DNA of 64,000 nt, taken from the NCBI RefSeq assembly GCF_900094555.1, contig NZ_FMAC01000001.1, positions 992,001-1,056,000 of the forward strand, in the 5' to 3' direction. Made by a program: the position numbers and the translations under genes. The stretch is from Martinezella hainanensis. GTDB lineage: Bacteria; Pseudomonadota; Alphaproteobacteria; Rhizobiales; Rhizobiaceae. Of this stretch, positions 34,790-44,511 are shown in pieces; the first letter of the stretch is position 1; every line of letters begins with the position of its first letter. The notes under the pieces are model-generated. The model did no database searches. It was not told the origin of the DNA and saw nothing but the letters and a program-made list of their open reading frames with translations.

Positions 34790-35800
34790 ATGACTGTAAA
34801 AGTTGCCATCAATGGCTTTGGCCGTATCGGCCGTAACGTTCTGCGCGCAATCGTCGAATCCGGCCGCACCGATATCGAAGTCGTTGCCATCAACGACCTC
34901 GGCCCGGTTGAAACCAACGCACACCTGCTGCGTTACGACTCCATCCACGGCAAGTTCCCCGCCGACGTGAAGGTCGAAGGCGACACGATCATCGTTGGCG
35001 GCGGCAAGCCGATCAAGGTCACGGCGATCAAGGACCCGGCAACCCTGCCGCACCGCGATCTCGGCGTCGACATCGCGATGGAATGCACGGGCATCTTCAC
35101 CGCCCGCGACAAGGCCGCCGCTCACCTGACGGCCGGTGCCAAGCGCGTCATCGTTTCGGCTCCTGCTGACGGCGCCGACCTCACCGTCGTTTTCGGCGTC
35201 AACCACGACCAGCTCACCAAGGAGCATCTGGTCATCTCCAACGCCTCCTGCACCACGAACTGCCTGGTGCCGGTCGTGAAGGTACTCGACGACGCCGTCG
35301 GCATCGACCACGGCTTCATGACGACGATCCATTCCTACACTGGTGACCAGCCGACGCTCGACACCATGCACAAGGACCTGTACCGCGCACGCGCCGCAGC
35401 CCTGTCCATGATCCCGACCTCGACGGGTGCTGCAAAGGCCGTTGGTCTCGTGCTGCCGCACCTGAAGGGCAAGCTCGACGGCACGTCGATCCGCGTTCCC
35501 ACCCCGAACGTCTCGGTCGTCGACTTCAAGTTCGTGTCCAAGAAGGCAACGACGGTCGGCGAAATCAACGAAGCCATCAAGGCTGCATCGAACGGCAAGC
35601 TGAAGGGCATCCTCGGCTACACCGACGAGCCGCTGGTTTCCCGCGACTTCAACCATGACAGCCACTCGTCGATCTTCGCGACCGACCAGACCAAGGTCAT
35701 GGAAGGCAACTTCGTGCGCGTCCTGTCCTGGTACGACAACGAGTGGGGCTTCTCCAGCCGCATGTCCGACACGGCCGTCGCCTTCGCAAAGCTGATCTGA
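34790..35800 (+). CDS. gap: Glyceraldehyde-3-phosphate dehydrogenase
   Basis: GAPDH oxidises glyceraldehyde-3-phosphate with NAD(P)+. The 336-residue protein has NGFGRIGRN at 8-16, active-site Cys154 in [10 protein letters not shown] and His181 in [10 protein letters not shown]. The start is the ATG at 34790, with GGGAG about 8 nt upstream. It lies 63 bp after tkt and 2 bp before a glycolipid-binding-like gene. Low codon diversity with heavy use of C-ending codons suggests strong expression. Confidence 0.98.
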   Translation: MTVKVAINGFGRIGRNVLRAIVESGRTDIEVVAINDLGPVETNAHLLRYDSIHGKFPADVKVEGDTIIVGGGKPIKVTAIKDPATLPHRDLGVDIAMECTGIFTARDKAAAHLTAGAKRVIVSAPADGADLTVVFGVNHDQLTKEHLVISNASCTTNCLVPVVKVLDDAVGIDHGFMTTIHSYTGDQPTLDTMHKDLYRARAAALSMIPTSTGAAKAVGLVLPHLKGKLDGTSIRVPTPNVSVVDFKFVSKKATTVGEINEAIKAASNGKLKGILGYTDEPLVSRDFNHDSHSSIFATDQTKVMEGNFVRVLSWYDNEWGFSSRMSDTAVAFAKLI

Positions 35801-35802
35801 TC

Positions 35803-36387
35803 ATGGCCTTCCGCCCGCTCCTTCCGACGACAGTCCGCTGGCGTCCCATGGAAGGAGACGGGCTGGAGCACCTGACGATCGCTCCTATCGACAATGCCGG
35901 CGCTGCGGTTATCCGCGCCGCCGGCATTGTCATTGGTGGCCGTGGCGGCACGCCCTATGGCGTCTCCTACCGCATCGACTGCGCCGCCGATTGGGCCGTT
36001 CTTTCCTTCTCCGTCGAAACCACCGATGGCCGCCGTCTGGCGCTGATCTCGGACGGCAAGGGACATTGGCGCACCGAGGATGGCACGGCGCTGACGCAAT
36101 TCGACGGCTGCGTCGATATCGATCTCTATGGCTCGCCCTTCACCAACAGCCTGCCGATCCGTCGGCTTGACATGACGCCGGAAAGCGGGACAGCCAGGCT
36201 CTCCATGCTCTATATCCCGTTCGACACCTTCGAGCCGATGCGCGACGGCCAGCACTATACCTGCATCGTGCCGGAAAAACTTTATCGCTACGCCGCCGAA
36301 GACAGGAATTTCACTGTCGATCTTCCGGTCGACGAGGATGGGCTGGTGATCGATTATCCGATCTATTTCAGGCGCACAGCCGTCTGA
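35803..36387 (+). CDS. Putative glycolipid-binding family protein (DUF1089-like)
   Basis: A 194-residue protein of the Glycolipid_bind/DUF1089 type, recognised by the RWRPMEGDGLEHLTIAP opening, GVSYRIDCAADWAVLSF near 46-62 and CVDIDLYGSPFTNSLPIRRL near 95-114. It has no signal peptide and appears to be a soluble beta-rich fold. Its start is 2 bp after the gap stop, so it is probably translated from the gap mRNA. Its role is unknown and the family name is not proven biochemically here. Confidence 0.78.
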   Translation: MAFRPLLPTTVRWRPMEGDGLEHLTIAPIDNAGAAVIRAAGIVIGGRGGTPYGVSYRIDCAADWAVLSFSVETTDGRRLALISDGKGHWRTEDGTALTQFDGCVDIDLYGSPFTNSLPIRRLDMTPESGTARLSMLYIPFDTFEPMRDGQHYTCIVPEKLYRYAAEDRNFTVDLPVDEDGLVIDYPIYFRRTAV

Positions 36388-36706
36388 GCGGCCGGCAAGG
36401 CGCGCTCACGCATCCTCTTAAAAACATTTCGATTTTTCATCCCCTGCCCTGCTATGGTCCAGATTTACCAGTAAATTTCGAAGCTGGAAGTCTCCTAGGG
36501 CGTTTCGAGCCGCTTTGCCGTTCTGGCAAGGCGCATCACATCATGACGATGCAGTCGTCGGAAAGAGTTTCGATCCATGAACTCTCCTCCGAACGAATTC
36601 CGTGTTTGCCAATTTGCCAGGCACGGCGACATGATGGAAACTGGGAAGACCTCCGGCATTCCGGGCTTTTGGCCCCAGCAGTGGCGCACGGAAAGGGGAA
36701 GACAAG
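36388..36706. other. Intergenic region before the K+/H+ antiporter gene
   Basis: A 319 bp gap without a convincing gene. A short minus-strand frame here has no family features. The start of the downstream antiporter is a GTG preceded by an AAGGGG-rich stretch at 36692-36700. A small dyad, TTGCC/GGCAA near 36516-36530, is the only structure seen. Confidence 0.4.
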
Positions 36707-38557
36707 GTGGAGGCATTTTACGTCATCGTGCTGATCAGCACGGTTCTCATTCTCATTGCGGCCTTCTCCAGCCTCCTCGCCTTCCGTTTCGGCGCCCCCT
36801 TGCTGCTGCTCTTCCTGATGATCGGCCTTGCCGCCGGTACGGACGGGCTCGGCATCGAGTTCTCCAATAATTATCTCGCCTATATCCTCGGCTCTCTGGC
36901 GCTTGCCATCATTCTTTTCGACTCCGGTTACGGCACGCCGATCCAGGCCTTCAAGCTCGCCGCAGCGCCGGCGCTGACCATCGCCTCCGTTGGCGTCATC
37001 GTAACCGCCGCATTGTTCGGCCTCGCCACCACCTGGCTGCTCGGCTTCACCTGGCTGCAGGGCCTGCTGCTCGGCTCCATCGTCGCCTCGACGGATGCGG
37101 CCGCCGTCTTCTTCCTGCTGCGCATCGGCGGCATCAATATCCGTGACAAGGTGCGCTCGACGCTGGAAGTCGAATCCGGCACCAACGACCCGATGGCGAT
37201 CTTCCTGACGCTTGCCTTAGTCGAGCTGCTCGCAAGTGGCGAAGGCTACGCCGGCATCAACCTCGCCATGCTCGCAACCTTCGTCCAGCAGATGGGGCTT
37301 GGCGTCATCCTCGGCCTGCTCGGCGGCATGATGATCGTCCTCATCGTCAGCCGCCTGGAAACCGATCGCGGCCTGACACCCATCTTCGTGCTGGCGCTGG
37401 CGCTGCTCGTCTTCTCCTTTACTGGCGCCGTCGGCGGCAGCGGCTTCCTGGCCGTCTATGTCGCCGGCATCTATGCCGGCAATCGCAAGCTGCCGGCATC
37501 CGCCTCGATCAAGCGTTTCCAGGACGGCATGACCTGGCTCGCACAGATCATCATGTTTCTTGTTCTCGGCCTGCTCGCGACCCCATCGGAATTTCCGGCA
37601 ATCGCCATCCCCGCCGTGGCGCTGGCGCTGTTCCTGATCTTCATTGCCCGCCCGATCGCCGTCTGGCTCTGCCTGCTGCCTTTCGACTATACCCAGCGCG
37701 AGACCGGCTTCGTCTCATGGGTGGGCCTGCGCGGCGCAGTCTCCATTCTTCTGGCGATCATACCGATCCTCGGCGGCCTGCAGGCGGGTCAGACCTATTT
37801 CAACGTCGCCTTCATCGTCGTGCTGGTATCGCTGCTCGTCCAGGGCTGGACCATCAAGCCGATGGCGCGCCGGCTTGGCCTCATCGTTCCCCCGCGCATG
37901 GGAGCAATCGACAAGGTCGAGGTCGACCTGCCCGGCACGGTCAACCACGAACTCCTCTCCTACCGTGTCGTGAAAGACAGCCCCGTCCTTCGCGGCGAGC
38001 GCATCCCGCGCTGGGCGACCCCATCGCTCATCGTGCGCGACGGCAAATCCATGCGCTATCAATATGCCGGCCGCCTGCGCGAAAGCGATATCGTCTATCT
38101 TTTCGTCTCTCCCAACTACTCGCGCCTGCTCGACCGCCTTTTCGCCAGCCGCGCACCGGTCGATCCCGAGGACGCCGAATTCTTCGGCGCCTTCTCGATC
38201 TCACCGTTGCGCCCGGCCGCAGATCTCGATGCGGCTTACGGACCGGGGCTTTTGAGCGAGCAGGAAAAGGGCCTTACTATCGCGGAGCTCATGCGCCATC
38301 GTCTCGGCGGCAAGGCCGACTATGCGGACCGTGTTCGTCTCGGCGAGATCATACTCATCGTCAGGGATCTCGACGAGAACGATCATATCCAATCGGTCGG
38401 CATGTCGCTCGAAGCGGTGGAACCGCCCGCCATCATGCCGATCTTCATCAATTTCCATGATATTCTGAACAGCATCCGCGCCTATCTGCAGAAGCGGCGC
38501 GAGCGCGCGAATGAAGCTGTTTCAGACGATTCGAGTACAGGCAAAAACGACGCCTGA
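36707..38557 (+). CDS. CvrA/NhaP2-type potassium/proton antiporter
   Basis: A 616-residue CPA1-family antiporter, expected to exchange K+ (or Na+) for H+ across the inner membrane. The first ~390 residues hold about twelve membrane segments, including a VASTDAAAVFFLLR and SGTNDPMAI pair that carries the ion-binding acidic residue. A soluble tail follows with a TrkA-C-like region (about 400-485) and a CorC/HlyC-like domain (about 500-590). The start is GTG at 36707, with AAGGGG upstream. Its place between gap and pgk has no clear functional link. Confidence 0.9.
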   Translation: MEAFYVIVLISTVLILIAAFSSLLAFRFGAPLLLLFLMIGLAAGTDGLGIEFSNNYLAYILGSLALAIILFDSGYGTPIQAFKLAAAPALTIASVGVIVTAALFGLATTWLLGFTWLQGLLLGSIVASTDAAAVFFLLRIGGINIRDKVRSTLEVESGTNDPMAIFLTLALVELLASGEGYAGINLAMLATFVQQMGLGVILGLLGGMMIVLIVSRLETDRGLTPIFVLALALLVFSFTGAVGGSGFLAVYVAGIYAGNRKLPASASIKRFQDGMTWLAQIIMFLVLGLLATPSEFPAIAIPAVALALFLIFIARPIAVWLCLLPFDYTQRETGFVSWVGLRGAVSILLAIIPILGGLQAGQTYFNVAFIVVLVSLLVQGWTIKPMARRLGLIVPPRMGAIDKVEVDLPGTVNHELLSYRVVKDSPVLRGERIPRWATPSLIVRDGKSMRYQYAGRLRESDIVYLFVSPNYSRLLDRLFASRAPVDPEDAEFFGAFSISPLRPAADLDAAYGPGLLSEQEKGLTIAELMRHRLGGKADYADRVRLGEIILIVRDLDENDHIQSVGMSLEAVEPPAIMPIFINFHDILNSIRAYLQKRRERANEAVSDDSSTGKNDA

Positions 38558-38562
38558 ACCGC

Positions 38563-38665
38563 TTGAGCAATTCCAGGAAAACTGCGCAGCGGTTTTCCGT
38601 TCAAAATTGCAAAAAACTAAGGAGATAGAACCGTTCAGCGACCCCATGAAACGCCGAACGGTTCT
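38563..38665. repeat. RIME-like palindromic intergenic repeat, copy C
   Basis: A 103 bp diverged copy with GAGCAATTCCAGGAAAACTG and GCGGTTTTCCGT, but its outer stem has changed to AGAACCGTTC / GAACGGTTCT, both arms together. It separates the antiporter gene from pgk. Confidence 0.8.
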
Positions 38666-38730
38666 TGCGTCTCCGATCATCCGTAGTATGGTCGGCGCGC
38701 TTTTCGCCACCAACAATATTGGATCCTCCC

Positions 38731-39933
38731 ATGGCAGCCTTCAAAACTCTCGACGATCTCACCGACATCACCGGCAAGCGCGTGCTCGTGCGCGTCGACC
38801 TCAACGTGCCGGTCAAGGATGGCAAGGTCACCGATGCGACCCGCATCGAACGTGTCGCCCCGACGATTCTCGAATTGTCGGAAAAGGGCGCCAAGGTCAT
38901 CCTGCTCGCCCATTTCGGCCGCCCGAAGGATGGCCCTTCGCCGGATCTTTCCCTCGGCCTCATCGTACCGGCCGTCGAAGAAGTGCTGGATCACGCCGTT
39001 CTGTTCGCGTCCGATTGCATCGGCGCCCCGGCAGCCGACGCTGTTGCCAAGATGAACAATGGCGACATCCTGCTGCTTGAAAACACCCGCTTCCATAAGG
39101 AAGAAGAGAAGAACGACGCAGCCTTCACCAAGGCGCTCGCCGCCAATGGCGACGTCTATGTCAACGACGCCTTCTCGGCCGCCCATCGCGCCCATTCCTC
39201 CACAGAAGGCCTTGCCCAGTTGCTGCCGGCCTATGCTGGCCGCACGATGCAGGCCGAGCTTGAGGCCCTGGAAAAGGGCCTCGGCAATCCGGTCCGTCCG
39301 GTCGTCGCCATCGTCGGCGGCGCCAAGGTTTCCACCAAGATCGATCTTCTGATGAACCTCGTGAAGAAGGTCGATGCGCTTGTCATCGGCGGTGGCATGG
39401 CCAATACCTTCCTCGCCGCTCGCGGCACCAATGTCGGCAAGTCGCTCTGCGAGCATGATCTGGCCGATACCGCCAAGCAGATCATGATCGAAGCTGCCAC
39501 CGCCGGCTGCGCGATCGTGCTTCCGGAAGACGGCGTCGTCGCCCGCGAATTCAAGGCTGGCGCCGATAACGAAGTGGTCGCGATTGAAGCAATCCCCGCC
39601 GATGCCATGGTGCTTGATGTCGGCCCGAAGTCGGTCGAAGCGATCAACAGCTGGATCGGTCGCGCCACGACGCTGGTCTGGAACGGCCCGCTCGGCGCCT
39701 TCGAAATCGCTCCCTTCGACGCGGCGACCGTCGCGGTTGCCAAATATGCCGCTGAATGCACCAAGGCACGCAAGCTGACCTCGGTCGCCGGCGGCGGCGA
39801 TACGGTTTCGGCGCTCAACCACGCCGGCGTTGCCGACGACTTCACCTATGTCTCGACGGCTGGCGGCGCATTCCTCGAATGGATGGAAGGCAAGGTCCTG
39901 CCTGGCGTCGCCGTTCTGCAGGCCGGTAAGTAA
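38731..39933 (+). CDS. pgk: Phosphoglycerate kinase
   Basis: Phosphoglycerate kinase transfers phosphate from 1,3-bisphosphoglycerate to ADP. The 400-residue protein has the substrate-binding [15 protein letters not shown] near 21-35, HFGRPKDG near 63-70, and the nucleotide-loop GGGDTVSAL near the C-terminus. The start is the ATG at 38731, where the conserved domain begins; a longer frame starts inside repeat DNA. It is monocistronic or weakly linked to the antiporter, with a strong terminator 24 bp after the stop. Confidence 0.98.
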   Translation: MAAFKTLDDLTDITGKRVLVRVDLNVPVKDGKVTDATRIERVAPTILELSEKGAKVILLAHFGRPKDGPSPDLSLGLIVPAVEEVLDHAVLFASDCIGAPAADAVAKMNNGDILLLENTRFHKEEEKNDAAFTKALAANGDVYVNDAFSAAHRAHSSTEGLAQLLPAYAGRTMQAELEALEKGLGNPVRPVVAIVGGAKVSTKIDLLMNLVKKVDALVIGGGMANTFLAARGTNVGKSLCEHDLADTAKQIMIEAATAGCAIVLPEDGVVAREFKAGADNEVVAIEAIPADAMVLDVGPKSVEAINSWIGRATTLVWNGPLGAFEIAPFDAATVAVAKYAAECTKARKLTSVAGGGDTVSALNHAGVADDFTYVSTAGGAFLEWMEGKVLPGVAVLQAGK

Positions 39934-39956
39934 TCAAGCCAGTATTTGAATGAATC

Positions 39957-39990
39957 AAAAGCCCCGGTCGCGATGCGATCGGGGCTTTTT
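39957..39990 (+). terminator. Intrinsic terminator after pgk
   Basis: AAAAGCCCCG (39957-39966) pairs with CGGGGCTTTT (39980-39989), with an inner TCGC/GCGA extension, followed by T residues. A typical rho-independent terminator. Confidence 0.9.
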
Positions 39991-40164
39991 GCTTTACGGT
40001 AATGGCCAGCGGAACGTTCAGGACAGAGCAAGTCAAAACTGCAACAATGGCAAGAATAGGTTTGCTGTGATATCGGAAAACAAACCATGTCAAATGGATG
40101 TTACGAAAGCACGGCACTAGGTTGCCCCACTTATAATAAAGGGGCCGAATAGAGGGGTTGCCAT

Positions 40165-41427
40165 ATGCTTGCTTGGCGCAGTTTTGTTGCTGTTCTTTCC
40201 GTAGTCTTAGTTGCTCAAATAGACATTGCTCGCGCCCAGCAGTTGCAGACGGCCGTTCCCGTCTTTTCCCCGACCGGACCAGACGCAGAGGCGTACGGTG
40301 AGAAACTCGGCTATCCCGTTGGTCTGCCGCTCGGCGAGCAACGCAACATGATCGGCAACTTCAGTCACGCCGATAAGCTTGCGCCAACGCACACCATCGC
40401 CGCCGCCGAACATCCACTGCCGCTCTTACGCGCCGCATCCGAGATTTCGGTCAAGTTCACCTTCGGCACCGAAACCGCCTCCTTGTCGAAGTATCTCGAC
40501 ACCAATCCCACCACGGGATTGCTGATTGCCCACAACGATACGATCCTGTTCGAACATTACCAATATGGCCGCACCGATCGCGACCGCCTTGTCTCGCAAT
40601 CCATGGCGAAAACATTGACCGGCATGATGATCGGGATTGCGATTTCCGAGGGTGCCATTCACTCCATTGACGATACCGTGCAGACCTATGTGCCCGAGTT
40701 GAAGGGCACCGAGATGGGCAGCACGCCGATCCGCGCCTTGCTGCATATGGCCTCCGGCATCGCCTTCACCGAAAATTTCGGCAATCCAGACGACAATGTT
40801 CATCTCAGCAACTCATTGCTCGGTCCGGAAAAGCTCGACCCCATTACGGCCGTATCACGGTTCAACAAGCGGGTCGCCCCTCCGGATACAGTCTGGCACT
40901 ACAGCAATCTCGACACCGAGGGCCTGAGCCTCGTCCTCACCCACGCCACCCATATGAGCATGGCGGACTATCTCCAGACCCGCATATGGCAGCCGATGGG
41001 TGCTGAAGCCAGCGCGAACTGGCAGGTCGACAAAACGGGCCAGGAAGTCGGCTACTGCTGCTTCAGTGCGACGCTTCGGGACTACGCCCGCTTTGGCATG
41101 CTGCTTGCCCATGATGGCGCCTTGAACGGCCGGCAGATCATCCCGCGCCAATGGCTGCTGGATGCGACGCAGCCGGTCAAGCAAGACTCGTTCCTTGCGG
41201 TCAATCACGAGACGAACCCCTGGGGCTACGGCTATCAGACCTGGCTGATGCCCGGTCCTCGCCGAACGTTCTTTCTGGATGGTCGGGCAGGCCAGCGCAT
41301 CCTCGTCGATCCAACGACGCATCTGGTCCTCGTACACACTGCGGTACGTGCGAAGCCTGGCGATATAGGCAGCGCCGAGCTGGTCGAACTCTGGTCCAGC
41401 GTGCTCAAGCAGTTCCAGAATAACTGA
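40165..41427 (+). CDS. Exported serine hydrolase (class C beta-lactamase-like fold)
   Basis: A 420-residue penicillin-binding-protein-like hydrolase. A signal peptide covers about 1-24. The catalytic SxxK motif is Ser146-Met-Ala-Lys149, and the second motif is Tyr246-Ser-Asn248. The third usual motif appears as the GWYG-like GYGYQTW region. Relatives include 6-aminohexanoate-dimer hydrolase (NylB) and EstB esterases; the substrate is unknown. It is monocistronic, between the pgk terminator and a G-tract. Confidence 0.88.
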   Translation: MLAWRSFVAVLSVVLVAQIDIARAQQLQTAVPVFSPTGPDAEAYGEKLGYPVGLPLGEQRNMIGNFSHADKLAPTHTIAAAEHPLPLLRAASEISVKFTFGTETASLSKYLDTNPTTGLLIAHNDTILFEHYQYGRTDRDRLVSQSMAKTLTGMMIGIAISEGAIHSIDDTVQTYVPELKGTEMGSTPIRALLHMASGIAFTENFGNPDDNVHLSNSLLGPEKLDPITAVSRFNKRVAPPDTVWHYSNLDTEGLSLVLTHATHMSMADYLQTRIWQPMGAEASANWQVDKTGQEVGYCCFSATLRDYARFGMLLAHDGALNGRQIIPRQWLLDATQPVKQDSFLAVNHETNPWGYGYQTWLMPGPRRTFFLDGRAGQRILVDPTTHLVLVHTAVRAKPGDIGSAELVELWSSVLKQFQNN

Positions 41428-41461
41428 CGCGATCTTCATCCACGCCGCAAACTTGCAAGTC

Positions 41462-41472
41462 GGGGGGGGGGG
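41462..41472 (+). repeat. 11-base poly-G tract
   Basis: Eleven consecutive G residues lie 35 bp after the serine-hydrolase stop codon, in non-coding DNA. Tracts of this length are prone to slippage and to sequencing errors. No reading frame depends on it. Confidence 0.9.
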
Positions 41473-41505
41473 TGAAGGGCGCCTCTCCTGAAAAGGTCGC
41501 TATAG

Positions 41506-41565
41506 CCTTTTGCTTTTACGCAATTCCGGACGGAAAACCGCTGCGCACTTTTACTGGAATTGCTC
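41506..41565. repeat. RIME-like palindromic intergenic repeat, partial inverted copy D
   Basis: In reverse orientation: GAGCAATTCCAGTAAAAGTG, GCAGCGGTTTTCCGTCCGGA and the start of the inner stem. The outer half of the element is lost. It lies between the serine hydrolase and PhzF genes. Confidence 0.75.
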
Positions 41566-41658
41566 CAGTGAACTTGTCACGGGCACAAGTTCCAGCTTTC
41601 AGGCTTGGCCGAGCAACGGCTAAATCCTTGCAGATCTACCGAAGCTCTGGGGGCTGCC

Positions 41659-42576
41659 ATGAACACCGTTGCCTATGTCACCATCGACGTCTTCACGTCC
41701 GAACGCTTCGTCGGCAATCCGCTGGCGGTCATCCCGGATGCGCGCGGCCTGAGCAGCGATGCGATGCAGAAGATCGCGACCGAGTTCTGCTATTCGGAAA
41801 CGACTTTCGTGCTACCGCCGGAAAATCCCAGCCACACGGCACGTGTTCGCATCTTCACGCCCACGGCCGAAATCCCGTTTGCCGGTCATCCCAATGTCGG
41901 CACCGCTTTCGTTCTCGGCCAGCAGCAAGCGATCTTCGGAAAACCGACAGGCGACAGGCTGATCTTCGAAGAAGAAGCCGGGCTCGTGGAGGTCACTTTG
42001 TTGCGCGACGGTGGCGGCGTCTCCGGCGCAAGCATCCGCGCACCGGGCAGGCTTACGATCGGCGAGACCATTGCCGACGATCTGATTGCCGCTTGCGTGC
42101 AGATCGATCCGCAATCGATCCACCACACGACCCACGCGCCAGTTTTCGCATCCGTCGGTCTGCCCTTCGCCTTTGCGGAACTGGACAGCCTCGAAACGCT
42201 TGGCAAGGCATGGCCGAATGCGGCCGTCTTTGCCGAGGCAGCCGCGCGGCACAAGGAAGACAAGACCGGCTTCTCGCTCTTTCTCTACGTGCGTTCCTCC
42301 AAAAACCCGTGGGCTATCCGTGCCCGCATGTTTGCCCCGCTCGACAATGTGACGGAAGACCCGGCGACCGGCAGCGCATCGGCCGCACTCGGCGCCTATC
42401 TGACTTCGCTGCTGCCGGCACGGGATGCGGAAATAAAAATCACCATCGAGCAGGGCGTGGAGATGGGAAGACGCAGCGTCATCGGCGTTGATGCCAGGAA
42501 ATCTGCCGGCACGGTAAATGAAGTCTTGCTGTCAGGCAGCTGCGTCTCGGTCATGCGCGGCGAGATCCTGCTCTAA
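41659..42576 (+). CDS. PhzF-family isomerase/epimerase
   Basis: A 305-residue PhzF-like protein with the two-lobed diaminopimelate-epimerase fold. The catalytic glutamate is Glu47 in EFCYSETTF; the second lobe has MFAPLDNVTEDPATGSA near 230-246, a family signature. PhzF itself isomerises a phenazine precursor, but most homologues have unknown substrates. I chose the ATG at 41659, preceded by GGGGG, over an ATG at 41605. No phenazine genes are nearby, so a phenazine role is unlikely. Confidence 0.9.
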   Translation: MNTVAYVTIDVFTSERFVGNPLAVIPDARGLSSDAMQKIATEFCYSETTFVLPPENPSHTARVRIFTPTAEIPFAGHPNVGTAFVLGQQQAIFGKPTGDRLIFEEEAGLVEVTLLRDGGGVSGASIRAPGRLTIGETIADDLIAACVQIDPQSIHHTTHAPVFASVGLPFAFAELDSLETLGKAWPNAAVFAEAAARHKEDKTGFSLFLYVRSSKNPWAIRARMFAPLDNVTEDPATGSASAALGAYLTSLLPARDAEIKITIEQGVEMGRRSVIGVDARKSAGTVNEVLLSGSCVSVMRGEILL

Positions 42577-42625
42577 GGGAGCGGCGTGCGATTGGCCAGG
42601 AGCCCGAATCCCGGCCTGAAATGCG

Positions 42626-42787
42626 CTAAAACGCCTCGTTGATCAGCAGTGCCACCGTCCAGATCGCAAAGGCGAAGATCGCGATCTTCCAGAAATCTGC
42701 CCTGCGCTTCAGACCCGGCAGCCCCAAAGGCTTGATGATATGCACCGCCATGGCGAGCAGGAGCAGCAGCGCTATGGCTTTTGTCAC
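42626..42787 (-). CDS. Small membrane protein
   Basis: A 53-residue protein with two hydrophobic segments, about 3-14 and 34-50, with Lys/Arg residues between (LKRRADFWK). I chose a GTG start at 42787 because GGGGG lies 9 nt upstream; an ATG at 42811 would add eight residues. No family could be named. Two membrane helices with a positive loop suggest a small inner-membrane protein. It is convergent with the PhzF gene. Confidence 0.6.
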   Translation of the reverse strand: MTKAIALLLLLAMAVHIIKPLGLPGLKRRADFWKIAIFAFAIWTVALLINEAF

Positions 42788-42834
42788 GCTATTTTTCCCC
42801 CGTTTATGCAAGAGTGAGGGCAGCCGCGACCAAA

Positions 42835-42868
42835 AACCGCTGCACGGCTTTCGCGATCATGCTCTAAT
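42835..42868. repeat. RIME-like repeat fragment, copy H
   Basis: In reverse orientation it reads AGAGCATGATCGCGAAAGCC then GTGCAGCGGTTTTT, matching the first part of the second repeat family. Only about 35 bp remain. Confidence 0.5.
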
Positions 42869-43000
42869 CGTCATAGGACGGACATTTTTCCGCGCCAACA
42901 GACTGTTTCTACAGGCCGATAGCGGCAATCCGGGACACAATCAATAGCGAAAACAGGCAGGGCGGGATCCTGTCTTATCGGCTCCCAAAAATGGAGCCGC

Positions 43001-44290
43001 ATGAAGGTGGGGAGCATGAAAAGAAACATATTGCCGGTACTCGCTCTGCTGTTCGGCACGCTATTCCTGTTTACGGGCAACGGCCTGCACAGCCTGCTGC
43101 TGCCGGTGCGCGGTACGGCCGAAGGCTATGCGACGACGACGCTCGGCCTGCTCGGCACCACCTGGGCGACCGGCTTCGTGCTCGGCTGCCTGACGGCCCC
43201 GAAGCTGGTCAGGCGCATCGGCCATGTCCGTGCCTTTTCGGGCTTCATCTCGGTCATCGCCATCATCGCGCTTTTGACAGGCATCGTCGTCGATGCGACC
43301 TGGTGGGTGGTGCTTCGCGCCGTGACCGGCTTCTGCACCGCCGGCACCTCGATGATTATCGAGAGCTGGCTCAACGAGCGCGCCACCAACGAAAGCCGCG
43401 GCGCGATCTTCTCGCTCTATATCGGCATCACGCTGATCGGCGCCGTCGCCGGCCAGATGATGGTGCCCTTCGCGGATATCCACACGCCCATCCTCTTCAT
43501 GATGTGCGGCATCTGCTATTGCGTCGCCATGCTGCCGACGACGCTGTCGACCGCCGCCTCGCCCCAGCCGCTGAAGGCCGTCAGCCTTGACCTCAAGGCG
43601 CTCTACCGCAACTCCCCCGTCGCCTCGATCGGCATTCTGCTCGTCGGCATCGCCAACGGCGCCTATGGCACGCTCGGCGCCGTCTTCGGCGCCAATGCCG
43701 GCCTCTCCGAGAGCGACATCGCGCTGATGATGAGCTTGACCATCTTTGCCGGCGCCGTCATGCAACTGCCGGCCGGCCGCCTGTCCGATCGCATCGACCG
43801 CCGCTACGTGCTGGCGGGCATGGCTGCAATCGCCGCGATCGATGGCATTCTGCTCTTCCTGCTGAAGCCCGGCAGCCCCTTCTTCCTTATTGGCATGGTC
43901 GTCGTCTATGGCGCGGTCGCCAACACGCTCTATCCGATCGCCGTTGCCCATGCCAACGACTTCGCCGCGCCGGAGGATTTCGTCAAGGTTTCAGGCGGGC
44001 TGCTGCTGCTCTATGGCATCGGCACGATCATCGGCCCGACGCTGAGCGGCCCGGTCATGTCTTCCATCGGCCCCTACTCGCTGTTCTTCGTCACCGCCAT
44101 CGCCCACGTGCTGATTACCTCCTATTCGATCTTCCGCAGCCGCCGCCGCGCCGCCAAGCCGGCGGGCGATCGTGACGCCTATACGACCATGCCGTCGGCC
44201 AACGCACAGATGATCACGCCGGAGAGCATGGCACTCGCGCGAAGCGAGACTTCAAAAAAGGACGATATAACTGTAAATTACGGCACCTGA
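43001..44290 (+). CDS. MFS transporter (YcaD-like)
   Basis: A 429-residue major facilitator with twelve predicted membrane helices. The loop 2-3 motif is present as GFVLGCLTAPKLVRRIGHVR near 56-75, and the second half repeats it as GRLSDRIDRRYVL near 260-272. It resembles the YcaD-type putative transporters; the substrate is not known. Starts at 43001 and 43016 are both possible. A DUF1192 gene follows after 29 bp on the same strand. Confidence 0.88.
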   Translation: MKVGSMKRNILPVLALLFGTLFLFTGNGLHSLLLPVRGTAEGYATTTLGLLGTTWATGFVLGCLTAPKLVRRIGHVRAFSGFISVIAIIALLTGIVVDATWWVVLRAVTGFCTAGTSMIIESWLNERATNESRGAIFSLYIGITLIGAVAGQMMVPFADIHTPILFMMCGICYCVAMLPTTLSTAASPQPLKAVSLDLKALYRNSPVASIGILLVGIANGAYGTLGAVFGANAGLSESDIALMMSLTIFAGAVMQLPAGRLSDRIDRRYVLAGMAAIAAIDGILLFLLKPGSPFFLIGMVVVYGAVANTLYPIAVAHANDFAAPEDFVKVSGGLLLLYGIGTIIGPTLSGPVMSSIGPYSLFFVTAIAHVLITSYSIFRSRRRAAKPAGDRDAYTTMPSANAQMITPESMALARSETSKKDDITVNYGT

Positions 44291-44319
44291 CCCCCTCGCA
44301 GAGGGAAGGAGGAGCCGAA

Positions 44320-44511
44320 ATGAGCATTTTCGATGATGATCGTCCCAAGCCGCCGTCCGCCCACGAGATCGGTAGCGATCTATCGCTGCTATCCGTGGAC
44401 GAGCTGAAGAGCCGCGTCGCATTGCTCCAGGGCGAGATAGCCCGGCTGGAAGAGGAAATCGCCACCAAGGCCTCCGGCCGCAAGGCGGCGGATAGTCTTT
44501 TCCGCTTCTGA
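44320..44511 (+). CDS. DUF1192 small protein
   Basis: A 63-residue protein of the DUF1192 family, widespread in alphaproteobacteria. It starts MSIFDDDRPKPPSAHEIGSD and has a helical heptad region LLSVDELKSRVALLQGEIARLEEEI (24-48), split here as a likely coiled coil. Function is unknown. An AGGAGG-rich site lies just before the ATG. It follows the MFS gene and precedes the rcdA region. Confidence 0.85.
   Translation: MSIFDDDRPKPPSAHEIGSDLSLLSVDELKSRVALLQGEIARLEEEIATKASGRKAADSLFRF

Noticed and set aside
41659..42576. Phenazine biosynthesis
   Set aside because: PhzF family membership alone is not evidence; no other phz genes are present.
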